Shown: positions 18,351 to 27,285, counted from the stretch's first letter. The stretch is 64,000 bases of DNA from Lacinutrix sp. WUR7 (GCF_016864015.1 NZ_CP045067.1:2304001-2368000); one strand, 5' to 3'. A program made the numbers and translations. The notes: generated by a model from the sequence alone, not told the origin.

Positions 18351-20108
18351 ATGCGAAAGCAAAAAAATAAAATTCTAGTAATCCTTTTAATGTTAATTAC
18401 CACATTAGGTTTTTCTCAAGAACGCGAACAAGACACCTTAAATCCAGATGTGATTCAGGTTGTAAAACCATATACGCCTACGGTTTCCGATGCTTTTAAA
18501 GTAAAGGAAGTTCCATCTTTAGACGATGAAACAACAGCGACCAAAAAGGAAATTAAATACAATATTTTTTCATTTCCTGTAGCATCTACTTTTACGCCAG
18601 CAAAAGGAAAAGCAGCAGTGGTAGATAAAGAAGAACCAGCAAAGTTATATGACAATTATGCAACACTTGCAGCAGGAATGTACACCAGTATTTTAGGTGA
18701 AGTATATTTAAATCATGCCATTAGTAGAACCGAAAGTGTAGGTGGTTATATAAGTCATCATTCTTCGCAAGGTGGCATTAACGATCTCCTTTTAGATGAT
18801 AATTTTTCAAATACAAAAGTGAGTGCAAACTACGCTAGAAACGAACGCGATGTAGCATGGAATATTGAAGGCGGATTTTTACACCAAAAGTACAATTGGT
18901 ATGGCATACCACAGCCTTTGTATGATGACGCTGCAGCGGAAGCTATTGGAGATGTAGATCATACTTTTTATGGATTTAATCTTGGAGGAAATGTAGCTTT
19001 TACAGATTCGTATATTAACGAAGCTAGCGTTTTGTATAGACGATTTGGAGATAATAATAGTTCTGGGGAAAACAGATTTCTGGTAAATACCGACGGGGAT
19101 TTTACGATGCAAGATTTGGACTTTAATATCGGTTTAAGAATCGATTATTTAGGAGGGAAGTTTGATAGAAACTATTTTACAGAAGAAGCCTTAAAATATG
19201 GTAACTTTAATATCGGACTTTCACCAACATACCAATTGATAAAAGAAGATTTAACGCTAGATTTAGGAGTTTCGTTGTTTTATTTAAATGATATAGAATC
19301 CGGAAAAAGTAAGTTCTTTATCTATCCAAATATTTCAGCATCGTATAGAATGGTAGATGAAATTTTAATCGCTTATGGTGGAATTCAAGGGGATTTGGTT
19401 CAGAATACTTATTATGGTTTTGCACAAGAAAATCCGTTTGTATCTCCAACCTTATTCATTACACCAACCGATCAAAAATATAATGTTTTTGTTGGTTTAA
19501 AAGGAAAGATAGCCAATGGCATGAGCTATGATATTAAAGGAAGATATATGGCTGAAGGCGATAAAGCAATGTACAGAAATAATCTAGTTCCTTACGGTTT
19601 TGATGCAGATGAAGCATACCAAAACGGAAACGCTTTCGGTATCGTTTATGATGATGTTTCTACCTTTGGTGTTTCCGGAGAGATAAAGGCAGACATCAAT
19701 AGAAATTTCACCTTAGGAGTCAAAGCAGAATACTTTAGCTATAATGTAGATGAAGAAGCTGAAGCGTGGAATCTTCCAAACTTAAAAGCAAATCTATTTT
19801 TAGACTATCAAATAACGAAACAATGGTTTGCAGGAGCAAATCTGTTTTATGTAGGAGAACGAAAAGGATTGACTGGTTTTAATGATGTTCAGAATATCAC
19901 TTTTCCAGCGTTGTTAAATCCTACGGAAACCATCACCTTAAAAAGCTATTTTGATGCCAATGCACATGTTGGTTATCATTTAAACGATAGATGGTCGGCT
20001 TTTGCAAAAGTAAATAATATTGCAAACCAAGAATATAACCGTTGGCAAAACTATCCAGTGCAAGGACTTCAATTTCTTGCAGGAGCAACGTATAAGTTTG
20101 ATTTTTGA
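18351..20108 (+). CDS. TonB-receptor-like outer-membrane beta-barrel protein
   Basis: A signal peptide (ILVILLMLITTLGFSQ) is followed by a short region containing VIQVVKPYTPTVSDAFKVKEVP. The rest is a series of amphipathic strands ending in WSAFAKVNNIANQEYNRWQNYPVQGLQF and a final ATYKFDF, whose terminal phenylalanine is the outer-membrane barrel signature. The closing block matches TonB-dependent receptor C-termini. At 585 residues it lacks a plug domain of normal size, so it is probably not a standard siderophore receptor. It follows the 1006-residue TPR gene in the same direction and may be its outer-membrane partner. A hairpin terminator lies at 20251-20280. Confidence 0.8.
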   Translation: MRKQKNKILVILLMLITTLGFSQEREQDTLNPDVIQVVKPYTPTVSDAFKVKEVPSLDDETTATKKEIKYNIFSFPVASTFTPAKGKAAVVDKEEPAKLYDNYATLAAGMYTSILGEVYLNHAISRTESVGGYISHHSSQGGINDLLLDDNFSNTKVSANYARNERDVAWNIEGGFLHQKYNWYGIPQPLYDDAAAEAIGDVDHTFYGFNLGGNVAFTDSYINEASVLYRRFGDNNSSGENRFLVNTDGDFTMQDLDFNIGLRIDYLGGKFDRNYFTEEALKYGNFNIGLSPTYQLIKEDLTLDLGVSLFYLNDIESGKSKFFIYPNISASYRMVDEILIAYGGIQGDLVQNTYYGFAQENPFVSPTLFITPTDQKYNVFVGLKGKIANGMSYDIKGRYMAEGDKAMYRNNLVPYGFDADEAYQNGNAFGIVYDDVSTFGVSGEIKADINRNFTLGVKAEYFSYNVDEEAEAWNLPNLKANLFLDYQITKQWFAGANLFYVGERKGLTGFNDVQNITFPALLNPTETITLKSYFDANAHVGYHLNDRWSAFAKVNNIANQEYNRWQNYPVQGLQFLAGATYKFDF

Positions 20109-20250
20109 CACGTAGTTTCATCCTGAACTGGTTTCAGGATCTCACCAAATAAAACTAAATCACAATCCCAAAGCAATTCCTTCTCTTATTTCAAGGGAAG
20201 GTGGATTTGCCTTTTTCTCATAATGCTAAATTCGGAAGGGTTTTTAAAGC

Positions 20251-20280
20251 AAAGCGTTCTATTTAGAACGCTTTTGTTAT
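20251..20280 (+). terminator. Rho-independent terminator
   Basis: A perfect 10-base stem, AAAGCGTTCT and AGAACGCTTT, with an ATTT loop and then TGTTATTTTT. It closes the TPR/barrel unit and ends only 20 bases before the next ATG. Confidence 0.7.
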
Positions 20281-20299
20281 TTTTACAAAAACCAATCCC

Positions 20300-21922
20300 A
20301 TGAAAAAACTATTTTCCCTTTTAATCCTGCTACTCATCTTCTCCTGTAACAAAGAAGCGCAACAAGTAGATACTATTGTTACCAATGCAAAAATTTACAC
20401 CGTAAACGCAAACTTTGAAACTGCGGAAGCATTCGCAATTAAAGACGGAAAGTTTTTAGAAGTAGGTAATGCAATCGATATTAAAAAGAAGTTTCAAGCA
20501 GATACAATAATCGATGCTAAAGGGCAAACCATTGTTCCTGGTTTAATAGATGCACATTGTCATTTTTACGGATTAGGCTTATATGAGCAACGTGTAAACC
20601 TTGTTGGTACCAAAAGTTTTGTCGAAGTAATAAAACGGGTTACCGACTTTCAAGAAAAAAGAAATAGCCCTTTTATTATAGGTCGTGGTTGGGATCAAAA
20701 CGATTGGGAAGAAAAAGAATATCCAAACAAAGCATTATTAGATAGATTATTTCCAGATACTCCAGTGGCAATAAGCAGAATTGATGGCCACGCTATGTTA
20801 TGTAATCAAGCAGTTTTAGATCTAGCAAAAATTACCAAAAACACAAAAGTAGAGGGAGGAGAAATTCTAATGGAAAAAGGAAAACTTACAGGTATTCTAA
20901 TTGATAATCCTATGGGATTAGTAGAAGCCATTTTTCCGGAACCTACAAAACAAGAAAAAATTGCAGCATTATTAGAAGCACAAACTATTTGTACTAATCT
21001 AGGATTAACAACGGTTTCAGATGCAGGATTAGATCGAGATGTTATCGAATTGATAGATAGTTTACAAAAGGCTGAAAAACTAAACATTCGAGTATATGCG
21101 ATGATTAGCAACACCAAAGAAAACCTAGATTATTACCTTCCTAAAGGAAAAATAAAAACCGAAAAACTAAATGTACAATCTGTAAAAGTATATGCCGATG
21201 GCGCTTTAGGTTCTCGAGGTGCAGCTTTAAAACAAGAATATACCGATAAGCATAATCATTTTGGAGCAATGGTTATTGGTCTAGAGGATTACAAAAATCT
21301 TGCAACAAGAATTGAAAAAGCAGACTATCAAATGAATACGCATGCTATTGGAGATTCTGCAATTCACTTTGTTTTAAATACCTACAATAAAACACTAGAA
21401 GGAAAAACAGACAGACGTTGGCGAGTAGAACATGCGCAAGTAATAACAGACAACGATTTTGATTATTTTAAAAACGAAAATATTATTCCTTCCATACAAC
21501 CAACACACGCTACAAGTGATATGTATTGGGCAGAAGAACGTTTAGGTAAAGAAAGAGTAAAAGGAGCATATGCCTATAAAACGTTATTAAATCAAAGTGG
21601 ACGCGTTGCTTTGGGAACCGATTTCCCCGTAGAACAGGTTAGTCCGTTTTTAACTTTTTACGCTGCAGTTGCAAGACAAGATGTGGAAGGATATCCAGAG
21701 AATGGTTTTAATAAAGAAAACGCATTAACCAGAGAAGAAACCTTAAAAGGAATGACCATTTGGGCAGCGCATGCTAATTTTGAAGAACAAGAAAAAGGAA
21801 GCATAGAAGCTGGTAAGTTTGCAGATTTTATTATTTTAGATAAAGATATCATGCAAGTTCCAGAGCGTGAAATTCCTAATATAAAAGTGCAGCAAACTTT
21901 TATTGATGGCGTGGCACAATAA
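20300..21922 (+). CDS. Amidohydrolase-3 family lipoprotein (YtcJ-like)
   Basis: A lipoprotein signal (LLILLLIFSC) puts the cysteine near residue 16. The rest is a metal-dependent amidohydrolase with GQTIVPGLIDAHCHFYG (first metal histidines), SVKVYADGALGSRGA (lysine block), MNTHAIGDSA, RWRVEHAQ and ALGTDFPVEQVSPF, and a C-terminal beta-sandwich (GKFADFIILDKD). These are the diagnostic blocks of the YtcJ/amidohydrolase-3 group at its usual length of about 540 residues. The enzyme would act in the periplasm or at the outer membrane on an amide or cyclic amide; the natural substrate is unknown. It stands alone between a terminator and a DUF2059-like gene 58 bases downstream. Confidence 0.88.
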   Translation: MKKLFSLLILLLIFSCNKEAQQVDTIVTNAKIYTVNANFETAEAFAIKDGKFLEVGNAIDIKKKFQADTIIDAKGQTIVPGLIDAHCHFYGLGLYEQRVNLVGTKSFVEVIKRVTDFQEKRNSPFIIGRGWDQNDWEEKEYPNKALLDRLFPDTPVAISRIDGHAMLCNQAVLDLAKITKNTKVEGGEILMEKGKLTGILIDNPMGLVEAIFPEPTKQEKIAALLEAQTICTNLGLTTVSDAGLDRDVIELIDSLQKAEKLNIRVYAMISNTKENLDYYLPKGKIKTEKLNVQSVKVYADGALGSRGAALKQEYTDKHNHFGAMVIGLEDYKNLATRIEKADYQMNTHAIGDSAIHFVLNTYNKTLEGKTDRRWRVEHAQVITDNDFDYFKNENIIPSIQPTHATSDMYWAEERLGKERVKGAYAYKTLLNQSGRVALGTDFPVEQVSPFLTFYAAVARQDVEGYPENGFNKENALTREETLKGMTIWAAHANFEEQEKGSIEAGKFADFIILDKDIMQVPEREIPNIKVQQTFIDGVAQ

Positions 21923-21956
21923 TTGCTTTCTTTGTAAAAATATTTATTAACTAAGA

Positions 21957-21977
21957 TTACCGCTTTCGCGGAAAGTA
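21957..21977. repeat. Short palindrome CCGC-TTTC-GCGG
   Basis: A small GC-rich inverted repeat ending 4 bases before the DUF2059-like ATG. It resembles the TTCCG...CGGAA palindromes elsewhere in the window, with a shifted centre. It could also be a weak terminator. Confidence 0.35.
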
Positions 21978-21980
21978 AAC

Positions 21981-22511
21981 ATGAAAAAAATATATACACT
22001 AGTAATCGCCTTAATTGTATCTACAACAACTTTTGCACAAGTAGATGCGTATAGCGAAGACGTAAAACAATGTATTAAGAGCAATGGTACATATGCCTAT
22101 TATGAAGATGTAGTAGATCAAATGTTTGGTATGTTGCAAGAACAATATGCTTCACAAGAGGTTCCAGAAACGCTTTGGAACGAACTTAAAGGACTTAAAA
22201 CAGAATCGTTAGAGGAGTTAAGTCAAATGGTAGTTTCTGCGTATCGCGGACATTTTACTCACCAAGATGTAAAAAACATGAATGATTTGTATGCAACGAA
22301 AGCAGGACAAAATATGTTTAAAGAAGCAGGGAACCTTACCGAAGGGGATAAAGTAGCTTTAACCGAGTTTTACAGAAGTGATACCGGACAAAAAATTACA
22401 GGATCTCAAGATTCTATGAATGCTTCTATGAGCAAAATTTCTGAAATGTGGAGTAGTGGTTTTTACAGAACGATAGTAGGTAAATTAAGCGAAAAAGGAT
22501 TTAACTTATAA
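21981..22511 (+). CDS. Exported DUF2059-like protein
   Basis: A signal peptide (LVIALIVSTTTFAQ) precedes a mostly helical protein of 176 residues. The central segment AYRGHFTHQDVKNMNDLYATKAGQNMFKEAGNLT followed by ALTEFYRSDTGQKI matches the conserved F-T-x-x-D/E-x-x-x-L-x-x-F/Y-Y-x-S-x-x-G core of DUF2059 proteins. The function is unknown; members are periplasmic. The next small gene starts 2 bases after the stop, so they are co-transcribed. Confidence 0.75.
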   Translation: MKKIYTLVIALIVSTTTFAQVDAYSEDVKQCIKSNGTYAYYEDVVDQMFGMLQEQYASQEVPETLWNELKGLKTESLEELSQMVVSAYRGHFTHQDVKNMNDLYATKAGQNMFKEAGNLTEGDKVALTEFYRSDTGQKITGSQDSMNASMSKISEMWSSGFYRTIVGKLSEKGFNL

Positions 22512-22512
22512 T

Positions 22513-22854
22513 ATGAAACAATTTCTATTTTTACTTTTTGTAGGTCTTTTTTCTTGGAATAGCTTTTCGCAAGATCTACCACCTAATCCAGAACCAGGAA
22601 AATGTTATATTAGATGTAGAGAGAATGGGAAACACGTTTCATGGCAAGAAATTAATTGTGATTTTAATGATGTTTTTTCAGACCAAAATAAAGTAAAGAC
22701 ACTTCAGATAAAATTAGCAAATTTAAATTATGATGTTGAAGTGTCGGGAGAAGTCAATCTGAAAACCATTGCAGCATATACGCAATACACTAAAGACGAA
22801 AAAAAACGTCATCGTAGAGCTAAAAAGAAACGAAAAGAAACGAAAAGAAACTAA
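22513..22854 (+). CDS. Small exported protein with peptidoglycan-binding-like segment
   Basis: A signal peptide (FLFLLFVGLFSWNSFSQ) is followed by NPEPGKCYIRC, a block I associate with flavobacterial OmpA- and peptidoglycan-binding-type proteins. Then comes KTLQIKLANLNYDVEVSGEVNLKTIAAYTQY, which resembles half of a PG_binding_1 repeat (L-x-x-L-G-Y...G-x-x-x-x-x-T-x-x-A-x-x-x-F/Y). The C-terminus is strongly basic (RRAKKKRKETKRN). It may bind the cell wall. It starts 2 bases after the DUF2059-like gene and shares its stop with the convergent methyltransferase. Confidence 0.6.
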   Translation: MKQFLFLLFVGLFSWNSFSQDLPPNPEPGKCYIRCRENGKHVSWQEINCDFNDVFSDQNKVKTLQIKLANLNYDVEVSGEVNLKTIAAYTQYTKDEKKRHRRAKKKRKETKRN

Positions 22855-23549
22855 AGACTAAGCTTGGCCAAATAATCAAAATGGTCTCCTTCGGTAATTA
22901 ATTCACATTTTAGCCCAACCGAAGTACAAGCAGTAAGCAAGGTGTTAAAATCTAAATACAACCATTTCATTGGTTTTTCATCCTCTCCTTTATAGCTTAA
23001 AAAATAATCGAGTTCGCCATAATAATTGGCAGTAGTATCCATCCAGAATCCACCATCTTCATCTTCGTACATATATTTAATATCACTAGAATCTATTAAT
23101 ATTTGTCCGCCAGAATTTAAAATACTTTTTAAATGCTTCAAATACGTCACCACGTGATTCAGCTCTTGAAATATACCAGTACCATTCATCAGTAATAAGA
23201 TAGTGTCAAAAGTTTCGGTTTCCTTTAAAAGATCTTTTACTTCGGCTTTAATAACACCTCTCTTTTTACAAACTTCTATAGCTCCTTTAGAAATATCAAT
23301 AGCTTGTACAGCAATGTTTTTTTCCTGTAAATACAAACTATGACTACCAGCTCCTGATCCAACATCTAAGACCTTTCCTTTAGAAAGTTGTAATGCTTTT
23401 TGCTCAAGTTTCGGCATTTCAGAAAAACTTCTAAAAAGATATGGAATAGGTAATTCATCTGCATCACTAATATTAGTAGAAGTAATAATGTCTTCTGTAT
23501 AGTTTCCGTTTTGGTAATCTAATAAGGCTTTTCCGAATAAATCTTTCAT
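22851..23549 (-). CDS. Class I SAM-dependent methyltransferase
   Basis: The SAM-binding motif KVLDVGSGAGSHSLYL lies near residue 60, with the acidic strand end VQAIDISKGAIE and the late motif FDTILLLMNGTGIFQ. These make a small-molecule class I methyltransferase. A TTG precedes the ATG by three bases; I chose the ATG (complement of 23547-23549). There are no domain extensions and the substrate is unknown. The gene is convergent with the small exported protein and shares CTAA at its end. The upstream gap contains a palindrome and two GAGCGCAGTCGAA repeats. Confidence 0.85.
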   Translation of the reverse strand: MKDLFGKALLDYQNGNYTEDIITSTNISDADELPIPYLFRSFSEMPKLEQKALQLSKGKVLDVGSGAGSHSLYLQEKNIAVQAIDISKGAIEVCKKRGVIKAEVKDLLKETETFDTILLLMNGTGIFQELNHVVTYLKHLKSILNSGGQILIDSSDIKYMYEDEDGGFWMDTTANYYGELDYFLSYKGEDEKPMKWLYLDFNTLLTACTSVGLKCELITEGDHFDYLAKLSL

Positions 23550-23564
23550 CAAAATTTTATTTTC

Positions 23565-23584
23565 ATTTCCGTGAAAACGGAAAT
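23565..23584. repeat. REP-like palindrome ATTTCCG...CGGAAAT
   Basis: Seven-base perfect arms around TGAAAA, followed by CTTTTT. It lies between the divergent starts at 23549 and 23743. Same family as 31233-31252 and 58636-58655. Confidence 0.55.
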
Positions 23585-23602
23585 CTTTTTATTTATTGTT
23601 AT

Positions 23603-23630
23603 TGTCACACTGAGCGCAGTCGAAGCGAAT
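23603..23630. repeat. GAGCGCAGTCGAA intergenic repeat, copy 1 of a pair
   Basis: TGTCACACTGAGCGCAGTCGAAGCGAAT. A second copy starts 56 bases later in the same orientation. Confidence 0.6.
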
Positions 23631-23658
23631 CTAGGAATCTGTGTTTAATTAATTATTC

Positions 23659-23684
23659 TGTCATGTTGAGCGCAGTCGAAACAT
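23659..23684. repeat. GAGCGCAGTCGAA intergenic repeat, copy 2 of a pair
   Basis: TGTCATGTTGAGCGCAGTCGAAACAT-type copy. It shares TGTCA, TGAGCGCAGTCGAA and flanking bases with copy 1. Confidence 0.6.
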
Positions 23685-23730
23685 CCTGATTATTTTGCTG
23701 TATCACTTCGTTCTAATTAACAAGTTTAAT

Positions 23731-23738
23731 TACTTTTG
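23731..23738 (+). promoter_or_regulatory. Candidate -7 promoter element (TACTTTTG)
   Basis: Exact TAnnTTTG match ending 4 bases before the ATG at 23743, the same geometry as at 11292-11305. A transcript from here would have almost no leader. Confidence 0.5.
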
Positions 23739-23742
23739 CTTT

Positions 23743-24237
23743 ATGGAAGAATTTCTAAAACAACTCCCAAAGCTTGCCAAAGATAAGCATAAGGAAAACA
23801 AAACCTTTTTTACAAAGCTAAAAAAGAAAGCACCAAAAAATTTAGATTACATCATGCAAGAATTGCATGAAGAAGAATTTGAGCGTACCGATTGTTTAAC
23901 CTGTGCTAATTGTTGTAAAACTACTGGTCCTTTGTTTACCGATAAAGATGTAGAAAGAGTTGCAAAACATTTTAAGCAAAAACCACAACAGTTTATTGCT
24001 AATTATTTGCGTGTAGATGAAGACAATGATTATGTATTGCAGTCTGTACCTTGTACCTTTTTAGGAGCAGATAATTACTGTTCCATTTATGATGTACGAC
24101 CAAAAGCATGCAGAGAGTTTCCGCATACAGACAGAAAAAAGTTTCAGCAAATTTCTAATCTTACCATGAAGAACGTGGCTATTTGTCCCGCAGCTTTTAA
24201 TATTGTAGAAGAAATGAAAAAACGAATAAAAGCCTAG
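23743..24237 (+). CDS. YkgJ-family cysteine-cluster protein
   Basis: I chose the ATG at 23743 (MEEFLKQLPKLAKDKH); a longer TTG-initiated frame exists but adds sequence upstream of a promoter element. The protein has the zinc/iron-sulfur cysteine pattern of the YkgJ/UPF0153 family: C-L-T-C-A-N-C-C in TDCLTCANCCKTTGP, then CTFL, YCSIYDVRPKACREFP and the late VAICPAA. These cysteines are thought to bind a metal cluster. The biochemical role is unknown. The gene stands alone, with divergent repeats upstream. Confidence 0.85.
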   Translation: MEEFLKQLPKLAKDKHKENKTFFTKLKKKAPKNLDYIMQELHEEEFERTDCLTCANCCKTTGPLFTDKDVERVAKHFKQKPQQFIANYLRVDEDNDYVLQSVPCTFLGADNYCSIYDVRPKACREFPHTDRKKFQQISNLTMKNVAICPAAFNIVEEMKKRIKA

Positions 24238-24344
24238 TTTTTATAGCGTTAGTTTTGTTTTAAGTTGTTGTAATTACTTGTGTAGAAAATAAGAGCTACG
24301 AGAAAAATCGTTTTTACTATCTTTAAAAACAAAACATTTCAAAT

Positions 24345-25187
24345 TTGGAAAACCTTATAAACTACTTTGAAACCATTCCTAGCTTACATAGAAGTCTTAT
24401 TCTTGTTGGAGGAATTACATTTTTTTGGCTATTAGAAGGTGTTTTACCTCTGTATAAATTAAACTATAAAAAATGGAAACATGCAGTTCCAAATTTATTC
24501 TTTACAGGAACAACAATAATTATAAACTTTGCACTCGCTTTTTTGCTACTTCAAAGTGCTGATTGGGTGAAAGCAAACGACTTTGGAATTATTAATTGGT
24601 TACCCGAAATGCCGTTAGTTTTATATGTATTTCTAGGTGTATTTTTTCTGGACTTTTTTGGAGCGTATTTAGCGCATTTTGTAGAACATAAAGTGAATGT
24701 CTTATGGAAAGTGCATTTGGTACATCATACCGATCATAAAGTAGATGCAACCACAGCAAATAGACATCATCCGTTAGAAAGTATTATCCGTTTTGCTTTT
24801 ACTTTATGCGGAGTGTTTATCGTTGGTACACCAATTGCAATTGTAATGTTGTATCAGTCACTATCTTTAATCGCTACACAATTCACACATGCTAATATTA
24901 AGTTGCCTAGAAAGCTTGATACTGCCTTAAGTTACTTTTTGGTTTCTCCAGATATGCATAAAGTACACCACCATTATGTGTTGCCTTATACCGATTCTAA
25001 CTACGGGAATATTTTTTCGGTTTGGGATAGACTTTTTGGGACATTCATGACTCTAGATAGAAACAAATTAATCTACGGAGTCGATGTTTTTCCACACGAA
25101 GCAGAAAACAGTAGCATTACTAATTTGCTAAAACAACCATTTCAAAAATACAGAAATGCTACCAAGTTAGATGCAAAAGAAAATTAA
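24345..25187 (+). CDS. Sterol desaturase/fatty-acid hydroxylase family membrane protein
   Basis: Four or so membrane segments lie around the eight-histidine di-iron signature: HFVEHKVNVLWKVHLVHHTDH, then NRHHPLE, and late HKVHHHYVLPYTDSNYGNIF with the closing WDRLFGTF. This is the fatty-acid hydroxylase superfamily, whose members hydroxylate or desaturate lipids in the membrane. The start is TTG at 24345 (MENLINYFETIP); no better ATG precedes the first helix. A near-consensus TATCTTTA lies 20 bases upstream. The glycerophosphodiesterase gene follows after 15 bases, suggesting a lipid-metabolism unit. Confidence 0.88.
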   Translation: MENLINYFETIPSLHRSLILVGGITFFWLLEGVLPLYKLNYKKWKHAVPNLFFTGTTIIINFALAFLLLQSADWVKANDFGIINWLPEMPLVLYVFLGVFFLDFFGAYLAHFVEHKVNVLWKVHLVHHTDHKVDATTANRHHPLESIIRFAFTLCGVFIVGTPIAIVMLYQSLSLIATQFTHANIKLPRKLDTALSYFLVSPDMHKVHHHYVLPYTDSNYGNIFSVWDRLFGTFMTLDRNKLIYGVDVFPHEAENSSITNLLKQPFQKYRNATKLDAKEN

Positions 25188-25202
25188 TTATCATTTCTAT
25201 TT

Positions 25203-26027
25203 ATGAATAGTAAAACTTCACAAATAATAGATATTCAAGGACACAGAGGTTGTAGAGGTTTAATGCCAGAAAACACACTTCCTGCATTTAAAAAAGCGAT
25301 AGTGTTAGGCGTGCATACCTTAGAGTTGGATGTTGCTATATCTAAAGATAATAAGGTGATTGTCTCACACGAACCTTATATGAATCCGGATATTTGTTTA
25401 GATGCTAACGGAAAAGAAATTCCGGAAGGGAATGGTGAAAAGTACAATCTATACCAATTAACATATTTAGAAATTAAAGCTTTCGATTGTGGTACTAAGT
25501 TTTATGAAAGATTCCCCAATCAAGAAAAAATACAAACCTATAAACCGTCGCTAGATGAAGTTTTTAGTACTTCTGAAGTATTAAATCCAAATATTAAATA
25601 TAATATTGAAATTAAAGCGCTTCCCGAATATGATGGTGTTTTCACACCTGAACCAGAAGAATTTGTGAAACTCGTTTTACAAACTATTCAAGAACATCCA
25701 GTGTTTAATAGGTGCAATCTTCAATCTTTTGATGTACGAATTCTCGAAGAAATAAAAAAGCAAGCTCCAGAAATGCAAGTGGCTATTTTGGTGGATGCAT
25801 CCGAAGGGATTCCAGAAAAACTAAAACAGTTAAGCTACAAGCCAGAAATAATAAGTCCGTATTATAAACTGTTAGATAAAGAAACTACAAACTATTATCA
25901 AGAACAAGGGTTTAAAGTAATTCCGTGGACCGTGAATACTGCTTCTCAAATGCAAGAAATGATTCGCTTTAATGTAGATGGAATAATTACTGATTTTCCA
26001 GATGTATTATTACAAATTTGTCAATAA
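25203..26027 (+). CDS. Glycerophosphodiester phosphodiesterase
   Basis: The TIM-barrel GDPD motifs are complete: IQGHRGCRGLMPENTLPAF with the catalytic histidine-arginine and glutamate, TLELDVAISKDNKVIVSHEP with the second acid pair and catalytic histidine, YNIEIKALPEY, and the C-terminal VIPWTVNTASQMQEMIRFNVDGIITDFPDV. It hydrolyses glycerophosphodiesters to glycerol-3-phosphate and an alcohol. No signal peptide is visible, so it should be cytoplasmic. It is 15 bases downstream of the lipid hydroxylase gene and probably in the same transcript. Confidence 0.92.
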   Translation: MNSKTSQIIDIQGHRGCRGLMPENTLPAFKKAIVLGVHTLELDVAISKDNKVIVSHEPYMNPDICLDANGKEIPEGNGEKYNLYQLTYLEIKAFDCGTKFYERFPNQEKIQTYKPSLDEVFSTSEVLNPNIKYNIEIKALPEYDGVFTPEPEEFVKLVLQTIQEHPVFNRCNLQSFDVRILEEIKKQAPEMQVAILVDASEGIPEKLKQLSYKPEIISPYYKLLDKETTNYYQEQGFKVIPWTVNTASQMQEMIRFNVDGIITDFPDVLLQICQ

Positions 26028-26294
26028 ATATATTAAAATATTAAAGGTGCTGTGTGTATTAATGGGAATGCTTGTTATATTGATTGTTTTGTAAAAAATC
26101 GAAAGTGTTTTGTGTTTTTTCTTCCATTTAATGGAAACTAAAGTCTTTTATTTCAGTCGAATAGTATTTCGTCTGTAAAACTTGGTATTCAACGAATATT
26201 TCTACTTAAGCCATATATAAGTGTCTTTTTTTTGTAAATTAATATGATCTTTGGACAGAATTTTGATTAATAGCGCTTATCAAATTCAATAAAA

Positions 26295-27245
26295 ATGGTT
26301 AAATTAATTCACGTAATGAAAGAGGGGAAAATTACGCTATTATTCTTGTTTATAGCCATGATGACATGTAATGCATCATTTTCTCAAAACAAAGTTTATT
26401 CTACAATTGCAAAAAACGTTAATTCTGAAGCTAATAGTTTACAACACAATTTAAATAGAACTGGAGATACACTACATTTAAGTAGTGATTTCAATCTTTA
26501 TAAAGTGGAGTTTATTGGAACGTATGCATCTAAAGTTTTTGAAATAGAAAGAGGTTTAAAAAGAACAAGCATTCCATTGGCTTCTGTTCCTGTTGGAGAG
26601 TACACCATTGCAGCTTTTCAAATAGAAAAAAGCGATGACATTTATCAATACCAAAAAACTATTATTTTTAGAGTTTCTAGACTTTTACCAATTGAAGATC
26701 TTAAAACGGAAGAAGAACTAATTGCTGAGGTTGCACCAGAGTTAAAAAGTCCAGAAGAAGAACTTGTTGCTGAGGCTAATCCGGAGTCAGAAAGATTAGA
26801 AGAAGAACGAATTGCTGAGATTACTCCAGAACCAGAAATTATAGAAGAAGAACCAATAATAAAAGAGGAGGAAACGGTTGTTGCAGAAATAATTAAAGAA
26901 TTGCCAGTACAAAAGGAAAAGACAGAAAAACCTAAAAAGGAAATAGTTAAAAAAGGAATAGTTAAAAAAGAAGTTACTCCTAAAGGGAATACTAGGGTTG
27001 CTACGCGTACAGCTAAACCTAAAAAGGAACGTGTAGTGGTAGAAAAACTAGTTAACGAGAAAAAGTTAGTTAGTGCTAAACCAGAAAGACAAACTAAAGT
27101 TGTAGAAAGAAAAAAACCTAGTTTAGACTCTACAACGTATAAAAGCTACAACCTTACAAATAGAAGAAATGGTAGTTACGCTGTGCAAACTCGTGAACAG
27201 TATAGAGCAGAAAACTTGAGACCAAACGGAGAACCTTATAACTAG
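26295..27245 (+). CDS. Exported protein with 15-residue acidic repeats and a basic tail
   Basis: I do not recognise the family. A hydrophobic signal (ITLLFLFIAMMTCNASFSQ) is followed by a 100-residue region rich in beta strands (FNLYKVEFIGTYASKVFEI, PVGEYTIAAFQIE). Then come 3.3 tandem repeats of 15 residues starting EEELIAEV, EEELVAEA and EEERIAEI, encoded by 45-bp units from 26709. After these the charge flips: residues from about 200 on are lysine-rich (PKKEIVKKGIVKKEV). ATG 26295 is used; an alternative ATG at 26316 would shorten the n-region. The 267 bases upstream hold no gene. It may be a cell-surface or periplasmic linker protein. Confidence 0.6.
   Translation: MVKLIHVMKEGKITLLFLFIAMMTCNASFSQNKVYSTIAKNVNSEANSLQHNLNRTGDTLHLSSDFNLYKVEFIGTYASKVFEIERGLKRTSIPLASVPVGEYTIAAFQIEKSDDIYQYQKTIIFRVSRLLPIEDLKTEEELIAEVAPELKSPEEELVAEANPESERLEEERIAEITPEPEIIEEEPIIKEEETVVAEIIKELPVQKEKTEKPKKEIVKKGIVKKEVTPKGNTRVATRTAKPKKERVVVEKLVNEKKLVSAKPERQTKVVERKKPSLDSTTYKSYNLTNRRNGSYAVQTREQYRAENLRPNGEPYN
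26709..26843 (+). repeat. In-frame 45-bp tandem repeat (three units plus a partial)
   Basis: Units at 26709-26753, 26754-26798 and 26799-26843 each begin GAAGAAGAAC; a fourth begins at 26844 and degenerates. Because the unit length is a multiple of three, copy-number change would alter protein length without a frameshift. Confidence 0.75.
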
Positions 27246-27285
27246 TTTAAATTAGTCACAGAGCAAATGTTATTTGCGAATATTT

